From contig NZ_LT607750.1 in assembly GCF_900090235.1 (NCBI RefSeq), forward strand, positions 4,393,001-4,457,000: DNA of 64,000 nt, written 5' to 3'. The notes below the pieces were generated by a model that was not told the DNA's origin, did no database searches, and worked only from the letters and a program-made list of their open reading frames with translations. The position numbers and the translations under genes were made by a program. This DNA comes from Micromonospora echinaurantiaca. GTDB taxonomy: Bacteria; Actinomycetota; Actinomycetes; Mycobacteriales; Micromonosporaceae. This document shows positions 41,682 through 50,749 of the stretch, in pieces. Position 1 is the first letter of the stretch. The number at the start of each line of letters is the position of its first letter.

Positions 41682-42851
41682 TTATTCGCCGGGGACGGTC
41701 AGCCGCGCAAGCTCGGGCAGCGAGGTCAGCACCCGACGCCGGGCGGTGGCCGGATCGACGGCGACCAGCTCACTGCCGTCCGCAGTCCAGCGTTGCAGGA
41801 GGACCTCGGTGCCGGCGAGACCGAGGAAGTACTCACCCTCGTCACCCCGGGATGTCACGAGTTCGATCCGGCCGGCCGGTCGGCCGGACCGTAGGTCGAC
41901 CCCGACCAACGTGTTGGGGGTCGTTGCTCGCGTCCCCTCCGGCTGGCCGGTCAGGACCTTCCCCTCCTGTCCTATGACCAGAGCCCATACCGCTGGCGGG
42001 TTGCCGCCACCGCGCACGAGCGGGGCGAGCGCGTTGCGGATATCGCCGGGGCTTACCTCCTGGGTGGTGGGGAGCGACACCGCACGGGCGGTGCGGCCGT
42101 CGGCGTCATGAATGGCGATGGTGAGCTGCTGGTGCGGTCGGGCGTTCGGGCCGAGGTTGAACTCTGCGCTGACTATTTCTCGCCCGTCCAGGAATGGCAG
42201 CATCCGGCGGTTCGGCGTCCCGCGTAACGCCAGTGGGCGCAGCTCCCCGCCGGGCAGGGTGAACGCTGTGTACATCTCAACCGCGCCGGAGGGTTGGCTG
42301 AGCAGCAACGCCTGTCCGTCGGTCGACCACTGCCGCAACGCGTACCCGGGCGGGACCGCCCGCTCGGTGATCCCGGTGAGGTCGCGGAGCCGCCACTGCC
42401 CGTCTCGGCGCTGGACCAGCCACCGCCCGTCCGGGGAGAGCATGTGACGGGACTCGCCCACGGTGGGCGCCATCCCGACGCCGAACTGTTCACCGGAGGC
42501 GGTCACCAGATACATCGGCCGTTCAGGGAAGGCGCCGGCCGCCGCGTCGAACCCGTTGGTGTCGTCGATCTGGTAGAGCAGGGCTCCGCGTCCCACGGCC
42601 CGATCGGTGGGCAGCGCGGTCGGGTTGGCCGGCGGCAGCAGCCGGCCGGGCAGCCCGGCGAGGAGTTCCTGGGCCGTGACCGGGGTGACGACCTCGGCGG
42701 GTGCCGGTGACCGGGTGGCGCTCGTCCGCCAGACCGTCACCCCGGCGGCCCCGCCGATGAGCACCCCGGCGAGCGCGACCGCCAACCATCCACGAAGGCG
42801 GTGCGGTTCCGGCGGCGTAACGTGTGCCGGTTCCGGTGCCGTGGATTCCAT
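41682..42851 (-). CDS. Membrane-anchored hypothetical protein with propeller-like repeats
   Basis: This 389-aa protein has a short cytoplasmic N-terminus (MESTAPEPAHVTPPEPHRLR), one transmembrane helix (GWLAVALAGVLIGGAAGVTVW) and an external domain of beta-strand repeats: HMLSPDGRWLVQRRDGQWRL, ALRQWSTDGQALLLSQPSGA and LLQRWTADGSELVAVDP. The S-P-D-G-R-W / W-S-T-D-G pattern is typical of WD40-like/TolB-type beta-propellers. I see no enzymatic motif. It resembles actinobacterial extracellular sensors but has no kinase or sigma partner nearby. Confidence 0.78.
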   Translation of the reverse strand: MESTAPEPAHVTPPEPHRLRGWLAVALAGVLIGGAAGVTVWRTSATRSPAPAEVVTPVTAQELLAGLPGRLLPPANPTALPTDRAVGRGALLYQIDDTNGFDAAAGAFPERPMYLVTASGEQFGVGMAPTVGESRHMLSPDGRWLVQRRDGQWRLRDLTGITERAVPPGYALRQWSTDGQALLLSQPSGAVEMYTAFTLPGGELRPLALRGTPNRRMLPFLDGREIVSAEFNLGPNARPHQQLTIAIHDADGRTARAVSLPTTQEVSPGDIRNALAPLVRGGGNPPAVWALVIGQEGKVLTGQPEGTRATTPNTLVGVDLRSGRPAGRIELVTSRGDEGEYFLGLAGTEVLLQRWTADGSELVAVDPATARRRVLTSLPELARLTVPGE

Positions 42852-43043
42852 CGTCGCGCCCCCCGATCCGCGTCCTGTCCGCGCATAGCAGACGGGAGAC
42901 GCATGGAACCGTCAACGGCCCAGTCGAACTCGACTCCCGACCGGGGCGCAATCGTGATCTTCGCGGATGTGTTCGTCGGTGAGCGCCTCGCGCAGCCGGG
43001 AGCGGGGAACGCCGTTCTGGCTGGTCGGGACTGCGGTGCCCGC

Positions 43044-43502
43044 TCACATGTCGAGTGGGTCGATGACCTGTTTCCGGGCGTGTTGATAGATCACTGAGCT
43101 GCGGAAGCCGACGATCTCGCGGCGTCCGCTGAACTTGTCCATGAGGAAGGCGTGCAGGCTGTCCACGCTGGGCACGGCGACGTGGACGAGGAAGTCGTCG
43201 CCGCCTGCCACGACGAACACCGACAGCACCTCGGGCAACCCCATCGCGTACTTCTTGAAGCCGTCGATGACGGTGCGGCTCAGCGGCCGGACCTGCACGT
43301 GCAGCAGTGCCTGAACGCCGCGGTTGAGGGCGGTCAGGCTGATCTCGGCGTGGTACCCGGTGATCACGCCGCGCTCCCTCAACGCCCGTACGCGCTCGAG
43401 GCAGGTCGACGGCGCGATGCCGACCGCGCGGGCCAGTTCGCGGTTGGTCTGCCGCGCATGTGTCTGCAGATGCTGGATGATCGCCGCATCAAGTTCGTCC
43501 AC
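43044..43502 (-). CDS. Lrp/AsnC-family transcription regulator
   Basis: This 152-aa regulator has the AsnC-type HTH (DELDAAIIQHLQTHARQTNR, then ELARAVGIAPSTCLERVRAL) at residues 1-60 and the RAM ligand domain (ALLHVQVRPLSRTVIDGFKK, LPEVLSVFVVAGGDDFLVHV). Lrp-type proteins respond to amino acids. It is divergent from an amino-acid dehydrogenase gene, the standard pairing for bkdR/ldh-type control. The start is GTG at 43500-43502; the frame continues upstream across the divergent gene without domain similarity. A palindrome lies between the two genes. Confidence 0.92.
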   Translation of the reverse strand: MDELDAAIIQHLQTHARQTNRELARAVGIAPSTCLERVRALRERGVITGYHAEISLTALNRGVQALLHVQVRPLSRTVIDGFKKYAMGLPEVLSVFVVAGGDDFLVHVAVPSVDSLHAFLMDKFSGRREIVGFRSSVIYQHARKQVIDPLDM

Positions 43503-43524
43503 GACCGAGATCTTGCCACCTTCT

Positions 43525-43539
43525 CCGAACGACGTTCGG
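43525..43539. promoter_or_regulatory. Palindrome CCGAAC-GAC-GTTCGG, candidate Lrp operator
   Basis: A perfect 6-bp inverted repeat lies 22 bp upstream of the Lrp start and 72 bp upstream of the dehydrogenase start. Its place in a divergent Lrp/dehydrogenase region supports an operator role. Confidence 0.5.
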
Positions 43540-43611
43540 TGAGAGCCAGTTGATACCGGCCAGGTGCTTACTGTCGTTCCCGTTCTGACGAGCAGGCGAG
43601 GGGAAGCCATC

Positions 43612-44670
43612 ATGGTCGCGACCGACATCGACACCGAGTCCATGCACGAACACGTCGTCGTCAGGCGGGGCGCACGATCCGGTCTGCCGATCGTCGTCGC
43701 GGTGCACTCCACCGCGCTCGGCCAGGCCATCGGTGGATGCCGGCTGGCGCACTACCCACACTGGCGCGACGGCCTGGACGACGCGCTGCGGCTCTCGGCC
43801 GCGATGTCGGACAAGTGCGCGCTGGCCGGGCTGCCCAACGGCGGCGGCAAGAGCGTCGTCGCCCTGCCCCTCGGCATGACTCTGGACGGCGCCTCCCGCC
43901 GGGCGGCGCTGCACGACGTGGGCGACGTCATCGCCGGTTTGACCGGCACCTACGCGACCGGCCCGGACGTGGGCACCGGCCCGGACGACATGGTCACGAT
44001 CGCCGAGCGGACGCCGTACGCGTTCTGCCGACCGGTTGGCGCCGGTGGCAGCGGCGACTCCTCCGAGCACACCGCGGTCGGCGTCCTCGCCGCACTGCAC
44101 GCGCTGTGCGCCGAGCGGTTCGGATCGTCCGACCTGTCCACGCGCAGCTTCGCCGTGCTCGGCCTTGGCCGCGTCGGCGGCCACGTGCTGCGGATGCTCG
44201 CCGACGCCCGCGCGACGCTGGTGGCAAGCGACGTCGACGACAGTCGTCGTACGCTCGCCGGCGCCGCCGGCGCGGCCTGGGCCAGCCCGCGGGATTGCCT
44301 GACCGCCGACGTGGACGTGCTCGTCCCCGCGGCCCTCGGCGGCCTGCTCACCTTGCACACGGTGCCGAAACTGCGCTGCGCCGCGATCGCCGGACCGGCC
44401 AACAACCAACTCGACACCCCGGCCACCGCTGACCTGCTGCACCAGCGTGGCATCCTCTGGGCCCCGGACATCATCGTGAGCGCCGGCGGCATCATCCACG
44501 CCACCGCCGTCGAACTACATGACGAGACCTCGGCCCAGGCCACCGTCCGGGTCCACGGCATCGCCGACACCCTCACCGACATCCTGCGCACCGCCCGCGC
44601 CACCGGCTCGACCCCGGCCGACGCCGCCCGCTCCCACGCCCGCCAGCGCATCCGGAGTGGCCACCACTGA
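43612..44670 (+). CDS. Leucine/valine-type amino-acid dehydrogenase
   Basis: This 352-aa enzyme belongs to the Glu/Leu/Phe/Val dehydrogenases, which deaminate branched-chain amino acids with NAD+. The N-terminal substrate domain has GGCRLAHYPHWRDGLDDALR, then LSAAMSDKCALAGLPNGGGK with the two lysines expected in the catalytic pocket. The NAD domain has SFAVLGLGRVGGHVLRMLA. It continues with VLVPAALGGLLT and GPANNQL, both family hallmarks. The start ATG has GAGGGGAAG at good spacing. The divergent Lrp regulator probably induces it when a branched-chain amino acid is abundant, feeding precursors into catabolism or acyl-CoA supply. Confidence 0.94.
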   Translation: MVATDIDTESMHEHVVVRRGARSGLPIVVAVHSTALGQAIGGCRLAHYPHWRDGLDDALRLSAAMSDKCALAGLPNGGGKSVVALPLGMTLDGASRRAALHDVGDVIAGLTGTYATGPDVGTGPDDMVTIAERTPYAFCRPVGAGGSGDSSEHTAVGVLAALHALCAERFGSSDLSTRSFAVLGLGRVGGHVLRMLADARATLVASDVDDSRRTLAGAAGAAWASPRDCLTADVDVLVPAALGGLLTLHTVPKLRCAAIAGPANNQLDTPATADLLHQRGILWAPDIIVSAGGIIHATAVELHDETSAQATVRVHGIADTLTDILRTARATGSTPADAARSHARQRIRSGHH

Positions 44671-44722
44671 CCGCAGCCGCCACCAACCTCCGATCACGCC
44701 AAGCGCGCCCATATTGTGGGAA

Positions 44723-46489
44723 TCATGCTGGTGGGCTGTTGGCGATGACGGGGGATGCGGCCATGGCAGCGGACCTTCGCTTTCGGTGCCAGGCGGCGCC
44801 GAACATGACGAGCCCGAGCACGATCATGCCGATCACGGTCGGCCAGCGCAGGTCCTGCCTCAGGTAGGTGGCCAGGAACCACGTGTGGCGCTCGGCACCG
44901 TCGGCGACGAAGAACGCGGCGACGACACCCTGGGGAAACAGCGGGACCGCCGCCAGGGCGAAGCCGACCCATTCGGCGTTCTGCGCGCGTGCGGGCAGGG
45001 CGGGCAGTCGGGGTGCGGCTTGGGCCGGTGGCTTTCGGCCGGTACGCATGGCGTGCAGAAGTTCCGGTGCCCGCGCGGCCAGGCGCTGCGCTGCCAGAAG
45101 GCCCAGGCCCCAGTAACAGAGCAGGCCTGACACGAGGCCGACGGGCACGGCGGCCCAGCCGTACCGCAGGGCGAGCAGTGCGGCCGGTGCTGCGGCGGCC
45201 GCGACGAGGGCGAGCGTGAGATAGGTCAGTCCGGTCAGGCCGCTGTTGTCGTCGCTGAGTCGCAGCGGGTTGGCGCCGCGCTTGTGCGGGTCGATACCCG
45301 GGACCAGTCCGTACACCGCCAGCAGGGGCACCAGGCCGGCCGCAGCGCCGAGCAGCGCGGGCAGCAGTACGAGCATGAGCGGCCACGGTCCGCCCGCGAT
45401 GGCGGTGCCGGCCAGCGTGACGACGGTTGCGGCCGGTCCGACGGCTGCCAGCCAGGCTCGCTGCCGGCCGCGGACGTCGCCGCCGTCCGGGTTGGTGATG
45501 GTGAGCCAGAGGGCGGTGCCGTCGGCGCCATAGAGGTTCACGGTCATGCCCGCGGCCATCAGGATGAAGATCGGGCCGGCGTAGGGCAGCATGCCGGGCC
45601 AGCCAAGCAGGAGCGGTGTCGCCCCGAAACAGATACCGAAGCAGAGCGCGAAGACGATCTGGTAGTTGCGGGCCAGGTCCCGGGACCAGGTGCGCAGTTC
45701 CCGGGCCACGATGGCGCCCTGGGCGGTGGTCGCGGTGATGGGTCGGCGGGGTCGGCCCGAGGTCGGTGGGGCTACAGCCGGCTTGGCCAGCAGGCCGGCC
45801 CAGACCGCCAGGAGCAGCAGGTCCAACAGTGCCAGGCCGGCCAGTGCCAGGTAGTCACCACGGATGGAGCGCAAGCCCCAGCTCGAAGGGAGGTAGGCGA
45901 CGAACCGCGGGATGCCGTGCTGGTCGAACAGCGCGAGGAAGACCCAGATCTGGCACAGCGCAGCCAGGACGGCGCCGTTGATGACGCCTGCCGCGACGGC
46001 GCCGATACGTGATCGCAGGGCCAGGCGCAGTAGTCCCACGGCGACCTTCGACAGCAGGACGAACAGGGCGAGCTGCAGAATGATCGCCGGCACCGCCGCC
46101 AGCGCACCGGCCAGGTCCTGCCGGATCCCGGACACGAGCAGCCCGAGCAGCGCCGTCAGGCTCACCAGCGGCGCCAGACCGACGAATGCCGCCGCCAACA
46201 GACCTGTCGCCTGGCGGTGGGGCTTCAGGCCGAGCAGTGCGAAGTGCTCGGGCTTGAGGGTTTCGTCGCCGCCGCCCATCGCCACGGGCCCCAGCGCCCA
46301 GCCCAGCATCCACAACGCGTAGACGGCTGCCAGCAGCTCGAGATCTCCCGTGGCGGCCAGGTGGAGCGTGCCTCCGGCGAGCAAAAGTCCGATGGTCAGG
46401 CCGGTGAGGGTCATCGGTTGCTGCCGGCCGCGCAGCGAGTGCCGCAGGAGCGTGGCCTTCATCCGGGCCAGGGTCAGCGCGACAGCCAC
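44723..46489 (-). CDS. ABC transporter permease (ABC-2-like)
   Basis: This 588-aa integral membrane protein has about twelve or more hydrophobic stretches (MTLTGLTIGLLLAGGTLHLA, LLAAVYALWMLGWALGPVAM, FVGLAPLVSLTALLGLLV, IILQLALFVLLSKVAVGLLR and others). It has no ATPase motif and acts with the ATP-binding protein encoded upstream, whose reading frame it overlaps by 16 bp. The start is GTG at 46487-46489 after AAGGAG. The larger frame upstream belongs to the overlapping ATPase gene. The layout matches actinobacterial exporters with a long permease. The substrate is unknown. Confidence 0.87.
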   Translation of the reverse strand: MAVALTLARMKATLLRHSLRGRQQPMTLTGLTIGLLLAGGTLHLAATGDLELLAAVYALWMLGWALGPVAMGGGDETLKPEHFALLGLKPHRQATGLLAAAFVGLAPLVSLTALLGLLVSGIRQDLAGALAAVPAIILQLALFVLLSKVAVGLLRLALRSRIGAVAAGVINGAVLAALCQIWVFLALFDQHGIPRFVAYLPSSWGLRSIRGDYLALAGLALLDLLLLAVWAGLLAKPAVAPPTSGRPRRPITATTAQGAIVARELRTWSRDLARNYQIVFALCFGICFGATPLLLGWPGMLPYAGPIFILMAAGMTVNLYGADGTALWLTITNPDGGDVRGRQRAWLAAVGPAATVVTLAGTAIAGGPWPLMLVLLPALLGAAAGLVPLLAVYGLVPGIDPHKRGANPLRLSDDNSGLTGLTYLTLALVAAAAAPAALLALRYGWAAVPVGLVSGLLCYWGLGLLAAQRLAARAPELLHAMRTGRKPPAQAAPRLPALPARAQNAEWVGFALAAVPLFPQGVVAAFFVADGAERHTWFLATYLRQDLRWPTVIGMIVLGLVMFGAAWHRKRRSAAMAASPVIANSPPA

Positions 46490-47244
46490 GACAGCTCCTT
46501 CCCGGTGGTCCCGTTCCCGCCCACCAGGTCGACGAACACGTCCTCGAGGCTGCGCCCGCCACGGACCTGTTCCAGCGGTCCCGCTGCTGCCACGCGACCG
46601 CGGTCGATGACGGCCACGTGGTCGCACAGCTGCTCGACCAGCGCCATGACGTGGCTGGACAGCACGATCGTGCCGCCGCCGGCGACGAATCCGCGCAGGA
46701 TCGTCTTGATGGTCGCCGCGGAAACCGGGTCCACCGCTTCGAACGGCTCGTCCAGGACCAGTAGCCGTGGAGCGTGCAGCAGGGCTGCGGCCAAGCCGAT
46801 CTTCTTGCGCATCCCGGTGGAGTACTCGATCACCAAGGTCCGCTCAGCCCGATCGAGTTCCAGGACGCTCAGCAGTTGCCCGGCCCGCCCGTCGGCGACG
46901 TCCTTGGGCAGGCCGCGCAGCAGACCCAGATAGGTGAGCAGCTCCCGGCCGGTGAGGCGCTCCGGCATGGCCAACCCGTCCGGCAGGACTCCCACCAGGG
47001 CTTTGGCGCGGGCCGGCTTCGCCCACACGTCCACGCCGAACAGGTGCGCAGTGCCGCTGTCGGGCCGCAGCAGCCCGACGGCCATCGACAGCGTGGTGGT
47101 CTTGCCCGCGCCGTTCTGCCCCACCAGTCCCAGGAACGCGCCCGCGGGCACGGTCAGGTTCACGCCCGCCACGACGGGCGTTATCCCGAACGTCTTGGTC
47201 AGCCGGTCCAGCCGCAGAGCCGGTTCGTTGTCTGTCGTGCGCAC
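46474..47244 (-). CDS. ABC transporter ATP-binding protein
   Basis: This 256-aa ATPase has Walker A GQNGAGKTTT (near residue 42), a Q-loop region LVGVLPDGLAMPERLTG, the signature segment YSTGMRKKIGLAAALL, Walker B LLVLDEPFEAVDP and an H-loop IVLSSHVMALV. These are the full ABC set for the ABC-2/export class. It is translationally coupled to the permease. It is divergent from a LysR-type gene with an AT-rich stretch between them, which suggests LysR control. Confidence 0.95.
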   Translation of the reverse strand: MRTTDNEPALRLDRLTKTFGITPVVAGVNLTVPAGAFLGLVGQNGAGKTTTLSMAVGLLRPDSGTAHLFGVDVWAKPARAKALVGVLPDGLAMPERLTGRELLTYLGLLRGLPKDVADGRAGQLLSVLELDRAERTLVIEYSTGMRKKIGLAAALLHAPRLLVLDEPFEAVDPVSAATIKTILRGFVAGGGTIVLSSHVMALVEQLCDHVAVIDRGRVAAAGPLEQVRGGRSLEDVFVDLVGGNGTTGKELSWLSR

Positions 47245-47320
47245 GTGTGCTGCCTTCTTCCGGTGCTCGCCTGGTCAGCGGCAGCTTTCCGCGCAGTGCG
47301 GCCGAAGATCAACAACAGGC

Positions 47321-47352
47321 TCGATAACATGGCATTAGCTCACACTTATTGA
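47321..47352. promoter_or_regulatory. AT-rich inverted repeat in the ABC/LysR divergent region
   Basis: TCGATAA (47321) and TTATTGA (47346) form an inverted repeat with one mismatch around an 18-bp spacer. The AT-rich stretch is conspicuous in such GC-rich DNA and ends 13 bp before the LysR start. LysR sites are often loose inverted repeats here. Confidence 0.4.
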
Positions 47353-47365
47353 TCGAAGGGACGCG

Positions 47366-48274
47366 ATGGAGCTGCGTGACATCGAGATCTTTCTGGCGCT
47401 CGCCGAGGAGCTGCATTTCGGCCGCGCGGCGCAGAAGCTGCATGTCACGCAGGCACGTGTCAGCCAGTCGATCAAGAAGCAGGAACGCCGCGTCGGCGCC
47501 CCACTGTTCGAGCGCACCAGCCGTATGGTGCGACTGACCCCGGTCGGCCAACGTCTGCGCGACGACCTTCGGCAGGCGTACGACCTCATCCAGAGCGGCC
47601 TGGCCGGCGCCGCCGCCGAAGCCCAAGGCGCCCACGGCACGCTGCGCATAGGCGTGATGGGCGCGTTGGGCAACGAACTGAGACCGCTGATCGAGAAGTT
47701 CACCGCCGACCACCCCGCCTGCACCGTCGAGACCGCCGAGTTCCACTTCAGCGACCCGTTCTCCGCCCTACGCTCCGAGCAGGTCGACATGCAGCTGATG
47801 TGGCTGCCCGTGCACGAGGACGACCTCACCACCGGACCTGTCGTCCTCACCGAGGGACGTGTACTGGCCGTGCCTGCGACCTCCGACCTCGCCGTACGCC
47901 AGACGGTGTCCGTGGAGGACCTCGCCGGGCGCACAGTGCTCAACCCAGGAACCGACGCACCGGACTACTGGGTAGAGGCCATGCTGCCCGCCTTCACCCC
48001 GAGCGGCCAGCCCATCCCCCGCGGCCCCCGCACACGCACCTTCCACGAGGTCCTCGCCCTCATCGCCGCTGGACAGCTCGTCAGCCCACTCAACGCCCAT
48101 GTCACCGGGTACTACACCTACCCCGGCGTCGTCTACCTGCCCATCCACGACGCCCCGCCCACCGAATGGGCTCTCGTCTGGCGCACCGACCGGGAGACAC
48201 CGCTCGTCCGCTCCTTCGCAGAGTTGGGACAGAACCGCGGGCCACAGCCGATCAAACCGACCGGCCAGGAATAG
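47366..48274 (+). CDS. LysR-family transcription regulator
   Basis: This 302-aa LysR-type regulator has the N-terminal winged HTH (MELRDIEIFLALAEELHFGR, AAQKLHVTQARVSQSIKKQE) and the two-lobed effector domain from about residue 90 (GTLRIGVMGALGNELRPLIE..., VDMQLMWLPVHEDDLTTGPVV). Length is normal. It is divergent from the ABC transporter, which is the likely target. The effector is unknown. Confidence 0.94.
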   Translation: MELRDIEIFLALAEELHFGRAAQKLHVTQARVSQSIKKQERRVGAPLFERTSRMVRLTPVGQRLRDDLRQAYDLIQSGLAGAAAEAQGAHGTLRIGVMGALGNELRPLIEKFTADHPACTVETAEFHFSDPFSALRSEQVDMQLMWLPVHEDDLTTGPVVLTEGRVLAVPATSDLAVRQTVSVEDLAGRTVLNPGTDAPDYWVEAMLPAFTPSGQPIPRGPRTRTFHEVLALIAAGQLVSPLNAHVTGYYTYPGVVYLPIHDAPPTEWALVWRTDRETPLVRSFAELGQNRGPQPIKPTGQE

Positions 48275-48400
48275 CGGTGTCCCGGCGCACCATGGCGCCG
48301 ATGCCCAGCCACGCGGACATGAGCTGGTCGACGAAGGTCTCCTTCAGGAACCGGCACTCAGACGGAGCGAACCCGCGCTCGGGGGCGCGCTCGCCAGCGC
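48252..48400 (-). pseudogene. Possible C-terminal remnant of an unknown gene
   Basis: A minus-strand frame of about 45 codons ends at 48252 and reads ERGFAPSECRFLKETFVDQL followed by MSAWLGIGAMVRRD. It has the amphipathic, protein-like character of a real C-terminus rather than the Arg/Pro bias of noise frames, but no start or upstream homology is seen. It overlaps the end of the LysR gene by 23 bp. I cannot name a family. Confidence 0.25.
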
Positions 48401-48501
48401 TGACTCCTGCACCCGTATCGGTCGATTGCGCAGCACGTTCACGAACGCCGCGCCTACCAGCGGCATATCCGGATGTCGAAACGCGGGCAGTGGCCGTGGC
48501 A

Positions 48502-48885
48502 TCAAGCGACGCAGAACTCGTTGCCCTCGGGGTCCTGCATGACGACGTGACCGAGCGCGTCGCCGTACCACTCCTCGCGGATCACCGTCGCGCCGGCGGC
48601 GACCAACTCGGGGACCTTCTGCCGGATCAGTCGGGCGCGCTCGACCATGTCCCAGGGGCCTGGACCGGCCACCCGGACATCGATGTGCATACGGTTCTTG
48701 CTGGACTTGCCCTCGGGCACCTTGAGGAAACTGATGGCGGGGCCCCGGCCATCCGGGTCGACGATGGACGCGTTGTCGGGCTCCTCGAAGCCTGATTCCT
48801 TGACATAGCCGAGGGCCAGGGCCCAGAAAGCAGCGATCCGCTGCGGATCGTCGGCATCGCATCCCAAGGTCCAGAAAGTCGCCAT
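48502..48885 (-). CDS. VOC-superfamily (glyoxalase-like) protein
   Basis: This 127-aa protein is a vicinal oxygen chelate-fold member of the glyoxalase-like group. It has WTLGCDADDPQRIAAFWALA, then ASIVDPDGRGPAISFLKVPE, MHIDVRVAGPGPWDMVER and the ending VVMQDPEGNEFCVA. The final PEGNEFC motif and the paired beta-alpha-beta units are typical. The function is unknown; such proteins may be glyoxalases, dioxygenases or bleomycin-resistance-like binding proteins. The ATG start is consistent with the family N-terminus. Confidence 0.9.
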   Translation of the reverse strand: MATFWTLGCDADDPQRIAAFWALALGYVKESGFEEPDNASIVDPDGRGPAISFLKVPEGKSSKNRMHIDVRVAGPGPWDMVERARLIRQKVPELVAAGATVIREEWYGDALGHVVMQDPEGNEFCVA

Positions 48886-49070
48886 GGCGCCAACGTACGG
48901 GGACTGCGACCCGCTGTCATCGGCATGAGCGCGCGACAGCGCCAGTCACGCGACGTCGCCCAGGCGCTCCTGTGCCGCCTCCGCGCGTTGACGCCGGACG
49001 ACGGGCTTGCCCTGCTGCGAAATCAGCTAGGGTGCAAGCGCGACCACCCCCACCTACCCCCTACGCAGGC

Positions 49071-49604
49071 CATGTCGAATGATGCCCCTGGCAAAGCGGT
49101 TACGGCGTTGGCGCGACGCCTAGAACTCGGCCGATTCGAGCGGCGGGTGCGCCGCCGGCCCGGCCTTCCTGGGCGTTCTTCTGCTGTCTGCTGCTGATCG
49201 TCGCCCTGAACTTCCTCAACAACGGTCCGTACAACGCCGTGACCGTGACTGGGATGGCGCTGGTTCTGCTGAGCATCGCCGCCTGGGTCTACGTGTGGTT
49301 CCGGCGTACGCGCGGCGGCCTCTACGTCTTCAACGGCGGCTTCGTCTACGCCGCCGGCCGGCGCCTTGTCGGCGTGCGGTGGGCCGACGTGGTGTCCATC
49401 AGCACGGAGCAAACCGCGTACACGTTGAACTCGCTGCCGGCCGGCACGACGCTGCACTACACGCTGAAGCTGCGATGCCCGCCACGGCCGGACACCGTTG
49501 ACTGGACCCTCAACACCACCTACGCCGACGTGGACCAGCTGGCCAGCCTGATCTCCCGTCGCGCCGGTGTTCCGATCAACACTGTGAGCAAGCCCAGTCC
49601 GTAG
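49071..49604 (+). pseudogene. Small PH-like membrane protein, probably frameshifted
   Basis: The C-terminal 121 codons (from 49239) are a helix MALVLLSIAAWVYVWFRRTR and a beta-rich domain with GLYVFNGGFVYAAGRRLVGV and RWADVVSISTEQTAYTL. The frame opens upstream into another helix, WAFFCCLLLIVALNFLNNG, but has no start codon before a stop. A second frame supplies a plausible start at 49071 (MSNDAPGKAVTALARRLELG, then RFERRVRRR) and leads into that helix if one base is changed near 49155-49165. The result would be a two-helix protein of about 175 aa. If the frames are not joined, translation would have to begin at 49239. Confidence 0.5.
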
Positions 49605-49751
49605 CCCGCAAGAACGCCCAACGGGGACCCGAGCAACCAGCAGCGGGTGGTGAGCGGTGAACGCGCCGCGTCTATTAGCGGTGGTACCGGCACGGGGTCC
49701 GGTTCGAACGCGGCGTTCTGGTCGAGCGTCCCGAGGTCCTCGCCGCCGACG

Positions 49752-50035
49752 TCACTGGAGGCGGATGACCAGATCGGCGACGTCGGCGAAAACTCGGTCT
49801 CCGGCCGCCGCCGCAGCGGGTGAGATGGTGTCGAGGGTAAGGAATCCGTGCACCATCCCGGCCTCGCAGCGATGTCTGACCGGTACGTCCGCGGCCGCCA
49901 GCCGAGCCGCATAGGTATTGCCCTCATCTCGGAGCGGATCGTGCTCCGCCGTGACGACAACGGCGGGCGGCAGCCCGCGAAGGTCGCTGTTGAACACCGG
50001 ACTGACGTCGGGGTCGGCGCGCTGCTCACGACGCG
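49752..50035 (-). pseudogene. C-terminal fragment of an alpha/beta-hydrolase-fold-3 esterase
   Basis: This fragment encodes about 90 residues with the hormone-sensitive-lipase-like ending: ADPDVSPVFNSDLRGLPPAV, then VTAEHDPLRDEGNTYAARL and GMVHGFLTLDTISPAA. These carry the catalytic Asp (EHDPL) and His (VHGF). The HGGG and GDSAGG segments, and hence the nucleophile, are missing. Upstream the frame becomes unrelated to esterases and runs into the opposite-strand gene, so the N-terminal two thirds are gone. Confidence 0.65.
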
Positions 50036-50088
50036 CCGAGACGATCGAGTCCGCGGCTGCCACAAAGCCATCGCCCTCCCCCGTAGCG

Positions 50089-50583
50089 ATGCGACTCGAC
50101 AAGCCGAAGAAGCTGCTCGGAAGCTGGAACGAAACGGTCGACCGACGGCTGCGCGAACCCGTCCTGAAGAACACTGACGGCTTTGAGAGGCTGCTCGACG
50201 GGGAGGCGACCAGCGCTGTTGGCACCGCCTACACGCCGGTCGAGGAGCAGTACTCGAACGAGCTCGGAGTACACCGCCCAGGCGACAGCCGGATCATCCT
50301 GATCAGCGGAGTGTCCGGCATCGTCGCCGACCCCGACGCAACGCTAGACCAGGTCTTCGCCGCCCGGCCGGCCATCACCGACCTGGCCCCGGTCCCCCCA
50401 GGCCCGCTCGGCGGCGCAGCCCGCTGTGGCAGCAGCCAAAGCAGGGACGGCCTCGTCAACCTCTGCGCATGGGCCGACGTCTACACCATCGGCATGGTGA
50501 TCTTCATAGGCTTCCCCCAGACCGACAACCCAACCGACTCGTTTCCGCAGATCCGCTCGGAACTCGAGCACCCGGCACCATGA
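50089..50583 (+). CDS. Hypothetical protein, C-terminal domain of a membrane-anchored actinobacterial family (possibly truncated)
   Basis: The 164-aa frame has the look of the soluble domain of actinobacterial proteins that normally follow a transmembrane helix. It contains SRIILISGVSGIVADPDATL, VPPGPLGGAARCGSS and VNLCAWADVYTIGMVIFIGF. The paired cysteines (ARCG / LCAWAD) and the G-P-L-G-G motif are the recognisable part. No signal or anchor lies before it, and the region just upstream is the antisense esterase fragment, so the 5' end was probably lost at that junction. The start ATG at 50089 has no good RBS. Confidence 0.5.
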   Translation: MRLDKPKKLLGSWNETVDRRLREPVLKNTDGFERLLDGEATSAVGTAYTPVEEQYSNELGVHRPGDSRIILISGVSGIVADPDATLDQVFAARPAITDLAPVPPGPLGGAARCGSSQSRDGLVNLCAWADVYTIGMVIFIGFPQTDNPTDSFPQIRSELEHPAP

Positions 50584-50749
50584 CAGCACCGGATCTGCCG
50601 AAGAGGTGGCGGGCGAGCTGACCCCGCAACCCCCCAGGTCTCCGGACGGCCCAACCCGATGCTGATTCGGTACTCCGGCTGAGGGTCCCGCAACGCGAGT
50701 GGCCGCGATGCTACTTGTGCCCGAGCATGGAAAAGCGAGATCATCACGC

